Assembly: GCA_013138735.1 (NCBI GenBank)
Contig: WTCE01000009.1
Location: 1-64,000 of the forward strand
Direction: 5' to 3'
Source of the DNA: Crocinitomix sp.
GTDB taxonomy: Bacteria; Bacteroidota; Bacteroidia; Flavobacteriales_D; Crocinitomicaceae
Length of the DNA: 64,000 nt
Positions 59,433-64,000 of this stretch are shown here, piece by piece (position 1 is the stretch's first letter; every line of letters begins with the position of its first letter). The notes below the pieces were generated by a model. That model worked only from the letters and a program-made list of their open reading frames with translations, did not search any database and was not told the origin of the DNA. Made by a program: the position numbers and the translations under genes.

Positions 59433-61871
59433 CTAAAACTCAAATATAACTCCTATTGTCGGTGTAATTAAAGAAGAATCATCTTGCAATAAGATTGGAA
59501 TTGCATTTGATCCATCTGACTTTAAGGCTAAACCATCTGTTGTTTCAAAACCTGAATTATCAGCTAATCTTTTAAATGTATAAACTGGTGGTGCTTGCTG
59601 TTTTGAGAACAATACATTTTGCAAATCCACATAAAAATCAAAACTCACATTCTTATAATTCACAATTTTATCCATTCTAAAGTCGAGTTGGTTAAACGTA
59701 TTTAAGCGTTCTGAATTTAATTGAGTATAATCCAAAATGCCATTGCCTAATGTTGCAAAACTTTCCTGTGAAGCAGGTAAATTGTAAGGTGTATACGGCA
59801 CACCTCCGGCCAAACGATATTTGAGTCCTAGTTTCCAACCCTTGCCAAACTTCAGCCCCAATGTAGAAGAAAGAAGGTGCTGATTGTCCCATGCCGAAGC
59901 AACCAATGCACCATCTAACCCTGAATAAAGACTTCGTACATACGTGTAACTGACAACATAAAAGAGGTTCTTTACTAGTTTTTGTTGTACAAATATTTCA
60001 AACCCATAAGTCTGTCCTAAACCTACAGATGCTAATTCTTCACTCCCGATTGACCCAAATTGTGACCCTTGATTAGCCAATGACGTACCGTTCAATAATG
60101 AAACGGGGTAATTTTTATAGTTTTTATAAAATCCTTCAACAGTAACCCGCATTCCCTTGTTGGGTAAAAACTGTGCCCCTAAAACATAATGATCGGCTTG
60201 AATGTATTCCATTGATTGATTCACCAATTCTGACATTTCATTTCGATATCCCAATGCTGTATAAGTTGGTATTTTATAATATGAACCAACAGATGCAGTT
60301 AAATCCAATTTTTCAGTTAGATGATAAGCAAACGAAACACGCGGTGAAAGTGTTTCTAAAGGATTATTGCCATTGTCTGTAAATGAATTCATATCCGACC
60401 TTACTCCTGCCGATACCAATAAACGATCGTTTAAAAAGTTTTTTGATAACTGTGCAAATGCACCGTATTTGAAAAAATCTATTTCACTCCCAAAATTCAC
60501 AACCACTTCTGGCACGACTACATTGCCCTCACCATCTGTTACGGCACTGGAAAGGCGATTAAAAATACTGGTATTGTATTTTACGTATTGCCCCATTAAT
60601 CCTGCAGAAAATTTCCAGCCGTTTACATATTTATTATAATCGAATCGAAACTTATTTTCAACTTCTTGCGAATTTAATCCCAAATTTCGAAACGCTTCAT
60701 TGTCATATTGTGCGTCCTCATATTGATCGAGCTGGTTATCAAACATGTTTCGACTAACGGCAATATTAAAGTAGCCATTTTCAATTCTTCTTTTCACTGC
60801 AACACCAACCGTATAATTCCATTGGGTAATAAATGGCAACGACCGTCTAAAAAACTCGCTTTCTGGCGTAGCATTCTTGGTTTCGGCAAAGCTAAAACGA
60901 TCCACAGCTCCTAATCCAATTGCTGTAAGTGTCGTTTTATCATCAAATCTATGCGTTACTTTGTATTGATAATCAGTAAAGTTTGGGCGAATTGGCAAAT
61001 CAATTAATGTGAACAAAAAATCGAGGTAAGATGCGCGAGCCGAAACTAAATAATCCGTTTTTTTATTTTTACCAATCGGTCCTTCAAACGTAAGCGAGCT
61101 TTCCGTAAAACTTGCTCTAATATTACCTGAAAATTTTTCACGATTCCCCTGTCGTTGCTTAATAACAAAGGTTGAAGCCAAGGCATTATCATAACGCGCA
61201 TCAAAAGCCGAGGAACTCAATTTAAGGTCTTCTATAAATGAAACATTTAAGATTCCCTGTGCACCTCCCGAAGAGCCTTGTGTTTGAAAATGGTTGAGAA
61301 CCGGAATCTCAATTCCATCTAAATAATAAACATTTTCGTTGGGCGCTCCACCTCTAATAATAATATCATTTCGAGCAGCTCCGCCTGTTGACCCGCCAAC
61401 ACCTGGCAATGTTTGCACCACTTTAGAAACATCAAAATTTCCACCTGGATTTGATTTTATTTCTTCGCTAGTCAGCTTTTGAACAGAAAGCGGCGTCACC
61501 ATATCTGTCGTTATTGCTACAGCATCATCATTAAAAATAACCTCAACAGTCTCTAAATCTGTAGTACCTGAAGATATTTCAACATTGAGGATTTGCGCAT
61601 TTCCAGAGTTCAATTCAATATTGAATTTGGTCATAGGATCATATCCTGCAAAGGATGCCCGAATAGTATAAGTACCTGTTGGAATTTCCAATTTATAACT
61701 CCCGTCAAAATCGGTTGTTGTTCCATATTCGGTGTCAGCCACAAATACCTTTACAAAAGGCAATGGTGCTTCTGTGTTTTTGTCGATAACCGTTCCTTGA
61801 ATCGTTCCTTGCGTTTGTGAAAACAAGTTCATTGAAACAAGAAGTGGTAAAATCAAAAGTAATCTTTTCAT
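59433..61871 (-). CDS. TonB-dependent receptor with CarboxypepD_reg-like domain
   Basis: An 812-residue outer-membrane receptor. Signal peptide (KRLLLILPLLVSMNLFSQ), CarboxypepD_reg-like domain (GTIQGTVIDKNTEAPLPFVKVFVADTEYGTTTDFDGSYKLEIP), plug (VSKVVQTLPGVGGSTGGAARNDIIIRGGAPNENVYYLDGIEIP) and a 22-strand-type barrel ending in a terminal Phe (GVIFEF). It imports a large or scarce nutrient using TonB energy; the ligand is unknown. No SusD partner follows, so it is not a glycan-utilisation pair. Confidence 0.93.
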   Translation of the reverse strand: MKRLLLILPLLVSMNLFSQTQGTIQGTVIDKNTEAPLPFVKVFVADTEYGTTTDFDGSYKLEIPTGTYTIRASFAGYDPMTKFNIELNSGNAQILNVEISSGTTDLETVEVIFNDDAVAITTDMVTPLSVQKLTSEEIKSNPGGNFDVSKVVQTLPGVGGSTGGAARNDIIIRGGAPNENVYYLDGIEIPVLNHFQTQGSSGGAQGILNVSFIEDLKLSSSAFDARYDNALASTFVIKQRQGNREKFSGNIRASFTESSLTFEGPIGKNKKTDYLVSARASYLDFLFTLIDLPIRPNFTDYQYKVTHRFDDKTTLTAIGLGAVDRFSFAETKNATPESEFFRRSLPFITQWNYTVGVAVKRRIENGYFNIAVSRNMFDNQLDQYEDAQYDNEAFRNLGLNSQEVENKFRFDYNKYVNGWKFSAGLMGQYVKYNTSIFNRLSSAVTDGEGNVVVPEVVVNFGSEIDFFKYGAFAQLSKNFLNDRLLVSAGVRSDMNSFTDNGNNPLETLSPRVSFAYHLTEKLDLTASVGSYYKIPTYTALGYRNEMSELVNQSMEYIQADHYVLGAQFLPNKGMRVTVEGFYKNYKNYPVSLLNGTSLANQGSQFGSIGSEELASVGLGQTYGFEIFVQQKLVKNLFYVVSYTYVRSLYSGLDGALVASAWDNQHLLSSTLGLKFGKGWKLGLKYRLAGGVPYTPYNLPASQESFATLGNGILDYTQLNSERLNTFNQLDFRMDKIVNYKNVSFDFYVDLQNVLFSKQQAPPVYTFKRLADNSGFETTDGLALKSDGSNAIPILLQDDSSLITPTIGVIFEF

Positions 61872-61988
61872 ACAATCTATTATTCAGTTCTTGGTGCTGG
61901 GTTGGATTTTTTTTTTGTAACGATAGTAACCGGCATGTTAAAATTCGCTTCTTTCCAATCAAACACCGACTATAGAACAATTTTGTCT

Positions 61989-61996
61989 TAAATTTG
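61989..61996 (+). promoter_or_regulatory. -7 element of the DsbA-like gene
   Basis: TAAATTTG, an exact TAnnTTTG, 28 bp before the ATG at 62025. No clear -33 element. Confidence 0.45.
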
Positions 61997-62024
61997 TTCA
62001 AACATATAATAAATAAACTCAAAA

Positions 62025-62654
62025 ATGAATTACGATTGGCTAAACGACGATAGGGATGCATTAATTTATGTTGGAGATGCAATGTGCTCATGGTGTCATG
62101 GAATTGCTCCAGAATTAGATCAACTTAAAAATGATCATTCAGATCTTGACTTTAAATTAGTTATGGGCGGTTTACGTCCGTATAATACGGAGAAAGCTAT
62201 TGATATGGCTGATTTCTTAAAATCGCATTGGGTAGAAATTGAAGAACGCACAGGACAACCTTTTACGCATGATATTTTAAAAGATCCCGATTTTGTTTAC
62301 GATACTGAACCTGCTTCGCGAGCCGTGGTAGTTGCACGAATGATGAATCCTGCCATTGAATATGACTTTTTCAAGGCGGTGCAAATGGCATTTTATAGAG
62401 ATAATTTTAATACCAATAATGTTGCTACTTACCTGCCCCTAGCAAGTGAGTTTGGTCTTGATCCAGTCAAATTTGAAGAATTATTTAATTCAAATGAAGC
62501 CAAGGAGCATACAAAAGGCGACTTTCAAATCACGCAACAAATGGGGATTAACTCGTTTCCTTCAATGGTTTTAAAAAAGAAGGGACAATTTACGTTAATC
62601 GCAAAAGGTTATCAAAAAGCTGCCGACATCAATAAAATAATTGCGTCACTATAA
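62025..62654 (+). CDS. DsbA-family thioredoxin-like protein
   Basis: 209 residues of the DsbA-like (FrnE-related) family. The thioredoxin fold has a CSWC redox motif (GDAMCSWCHGIAPEL), a long helical insertion (about 60-145) and a second thioredoxin half with QQMGINSFPSMVLKKKGQF, whose cis-proline is in SFP. No signal peptide, so it is cytosolic and probably an isomerase/oxidoreductase of unknown substrate. 68 bp before the carbonic anhydrase gene. Confidence 0.9.
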   Translation: MNYDWLNDDRDALIYVGDAMCSWCHGIAPELDQLKNDHSDLDFKLVMGGLRPYNTEKAIDMADFLKSHWVEIEERTGQPFTHDILKDPDFVYDTEPASRAVVVARMMNPAIEYDFFKAVQMAFYRDNFNTNNVATYLPLASEFGLDPVKFEELFNSNEAKEHTKGDFQITQQMGINSFPSMVLKKKGQFTLIAKGYQKAADINKIIASL

Positions 62655-62722
62655 AAAATCGATCCTCAATAGTTCGATTTTAAAAATGATTTTATTAAAT
62701 TAACGTTCCAAAAAAAAATATT

Positions 62723-63352
62723 ATGTCAGAACTAACAGAAGAAGAAAAAGCAAAAAAAGAAGCAAAAAGATTAGCGGATATTCAGGAAGAAATTAGAATA
62801 GCCCGAAAAAAATTAGAAGAAGGTAATGCCCGATATATAGCAGATAAATTAGATGGACAATTGCAAGATAGTGCAAGAAGAGAGCATTTAACTGGCGGAC
62901 AAAGCCCATTTGCAGTTGTTTTAGGTTGCGCAGACAGTCGTGTGGTGCCAGAACTAGCTTTTGATGCTGGTTTAGGTGAATTATTCGTGTGCAGAGTCGC
63001 TGGTAATGTTGCCAATACCTCAACAATTGCAAGTATCGAATATGCAATAGCACATTTAAAAACACGTGTGATTGTTGTAATGGGCCACGAAAGTTGTGGT
63101 GCTGTAGGTGCTGCCATGGACGGTGGTGATAATGGATACAATTTAAATCATTTATTGGCACACATCACTCCTGCTTTATGTGCTGCAAAAGAAGGTGATA
63201 CTAAAAATGATATTGTTAAATCTAACGCAAAATTAAACGCGAAAGAATTACATGATCGCTCTTCAATTATTTCAAATGCCGTTAATGGTAAAGAATTAGT
63301 CATTTGGTCTGCGTACTATAACTTAGATTCAGGTAAAGTAGATTTTATTTAA
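62723..63352 (+). CDS. Beta-class carbonic anhydrase
   Basis: 209 residues. Zinc ligands are in VLGCADSRVVPE (Cys and Asp-Arg dyad) and VMGHESCGAVGAA (His and Cys), with RVAGNVAN between. The enzyme interconverts carbon dioxide and bicarbonate in the cytosol. A charged helical N-terminus (about 1-35, KKEAKRLADIQEEIRIARKK) precedes the domain. Followed by an intrinsic terminator. Confidence 0.94.
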   Translation: MSELTEEEKAKKEAKRLADIQEEIRIARKKLEEGNARYIADKLDGQLQDSARREHLTGGQSPFAVVLGCADSRVVPELAFDAGLGELFVCRVAGNVANTSTIASIEYAIAHLKTRVIVVMGHESCGAVGAAMDGGDNGYNLNHLLAHITPALCAAKEGDTKNDIVKSNAKLNAKELHDRSSIISNAVNGKELVIWSAYYNLDSGKVDFI

Positions 63353-63371
63353 GTAAAATAATCAAGAATTG

Positions 63372-63413
63372 AATAGCTCCGTTACATTGTTGTGAACGGG
63401 GCTATTTTTTTTT
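63372..63413 (+). terminator. Terminator of the carbonic anhydrase gene
   Basis: AATAGCTCCGTT pairs with AACGGGGCTATT (one G:U) around an 11-nt loop, followed by a run of nine T. Confidence 0.85.
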
Positions 63414-63424
63414 CAATTTATAGC

Positions 63425-63446
63425 ACTTACTTACTAATAAGTAAGT
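63425..63446. promoter_or_regulatory. TetR-type operator
   Basis: ACTTACTTA, CTAA, TAAGTAAGT: a perfect 9-bp inverted repeat. It overlaps a -7-like TATATTTA (63446-63453) and lies 12 bp before the TetR start, consistent with autorepression. Confidence 0.75.
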
Positions 63447-63458
63447 ATATTTACAACT

Positions 63459-64000
63459 ATGCTCTCTACACGCAAAAAAATCGTTGTTATTGCGGATCAA
63501 TTGATTCGAATGAAGGGATATAATGCGTTTAGTTATGCGGACATTGCGTCAACACTCAATATTAAAAACGCTGCAATTCATTACCATTTCCAATCCAAAG
63601 CGGTTTTAGGTAAGGAAGTGATCATTGCTTCACGCGAAAAATTTAAGGAGAATACAACCTTGTGGAGCTCATTTTCATCATTTGATCAAGTAAATGCGTT
63701 TATTGAAATGTATAGCAATAACAGTAAAAACAATTGCATCTGCTTTATGGGCGCATTAGGCTCGTCGTACAATACATTGCCAATAGAAATGCAACAAGAA
63801 TTGACGGATGCGCATGAAGAAATTACGGTTTGGCTCATCAATGTATTAAAGCTAGGGAAAGAAAAACAAGAAATTGAATTTGACATTACAGCTGAGGAAA
63901 TGTCTGACCTCATAACATCAGGAATGTTAGCTTCATTGATTTTAGATCGCGTATCTAAACATGCGGTTTTAGACAATGTTAAGCGCACCTTATTAAAACG
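63459..64000 (+). CDS. TetR/AcrR-family regulator (3' end outside window)
   Basis: 180 codons are visible from the ATG at 63459 to the window edge, without a stop. HTH: IVVIADQLIRMKGYNAFSYADIASTLNIKNAAIHYHFQSKAVLGKEVI, the typical TetR recognition pattern (YHF.SK). The ligand-binding half follows (NNCICFMGALGSSYNTLP). The gene is cut off by the window. A perfect dyad operator sits in its promoter. The genes it controls beyond autorepression are not visible. Confidence 0.88.
   Translation, partial: MLSTRKKIVVIADQLIRMKGYNAFSYADIASTLNIKNAAIHYHFQSKAVLGKEVIIASREKFKENTTLWSSFSSFDQVNAFIEMYSNNSKNNCICFMGALGSSYNTLPIEMQQELTDAHEEITVWLINVLKLGKEKQEIEFDITAEEMSDLITSGMLASLILDRVSKHAVLDNVKRTLLK

Overview
The window comes from an AT-rich bacterium of the phylum Bacteroidota, most likely Flavobacteriia/Flavobacteriales; genus and family cannot be fixed from this sequence. 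The evidence is a secreted protein with a type IX secretion C-terminal sorting domain, a TonB-dependent receptor with a carboxypeptidase-like N-terminal domain, a DAHP synthase fused to chorismate mutase, an SUMF1-domain secreted protein, absence of strong Shine-Dalgarno sites, and repeated use of the Bacteroidota promoter pattern (TTG or TTTG, about 19-20 bp, TAnnTTTG).

Layout. 1-111 is the tail of an IS1595-type transposase, followed by an SUMF1-domain protein. 1.38-10.03 kb is a complete type II-C CRISPR-Cas locus. It has a divergently transcribed tracrRNA with a textbook promoter and terminator, a 1532-residue Cas9, Cas1, Cas2 and a 39-repeat/38-spacer array. The tracrRNA anti-repeat shows that crRNAs are made from the minus strand, opposite to the cas genes. 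A 31-bp direct repeat (30/31 identical) flanks the whole locus at 1139 and 10142. Next come a YccF-domain protein, two shikimate-pathway genes (DAHP synthase-chorismate mutase, aroA), a sensor kinase whose reading frame has no normal start codon, and an alpha/beta hydrolase.

15.9-21.8 kb (minus) is a four-gene operon. It encodes a TolC-like protein with an extra glycosidase-like C-terminal domain, an HlyD-like adaptor, a multi-cysteine TackOD1-like protein ending in a degenerate GGDEF-like domain, and a processive family-2 glycosyltransferase. I read it as a probable exopolysaccharide synthesis/export machine of unusual design, and it is the best candidate here for an under-described system. 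22-24.5 kb holds two glycosyltransferases and a thioesterase. 24.5-33 kb holds rsmE, a DUF4159 protein, hemB, lipoproteins and a large ABCG-like transporter.

A tRNA-His at 33.1 kb has its 3' end and downstream hairpins repeated in tandem at a 178-bp period. 33.6-39 kb carries a T9SS cargo protein, a YdjM-like membrane hydrolase, a secreted repeat protein and a DUF1499 protein. 39.2-44 kb is an ABC/HlyD/TolC export operon whose ABC subunit has a degenerate nucleotide-binding domain. 44-47.2 kb is a divergent oxyR-katG pair with a clear dyad operator. A bestrophin, a secreted nuclease and a beta-helix lipoprotein follow.

50.9-53.5 kb is an SRPBCC / two YCII / ECF42-like sigma factor cluster. 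It runs convergently into an arsenic operon (arsR, DUF6428-like, arsC-like, aquaporin). 56-58.5 kb has a membrane protein with a NarL-type two-component system. 58.7 kb encodes a hemopexin-repeat protein. The window ends with a TonB receptor, a DsbA-like protein, a beta-carbonic anhydrase and a truncated TetR gene preceded by a perfect dyad.
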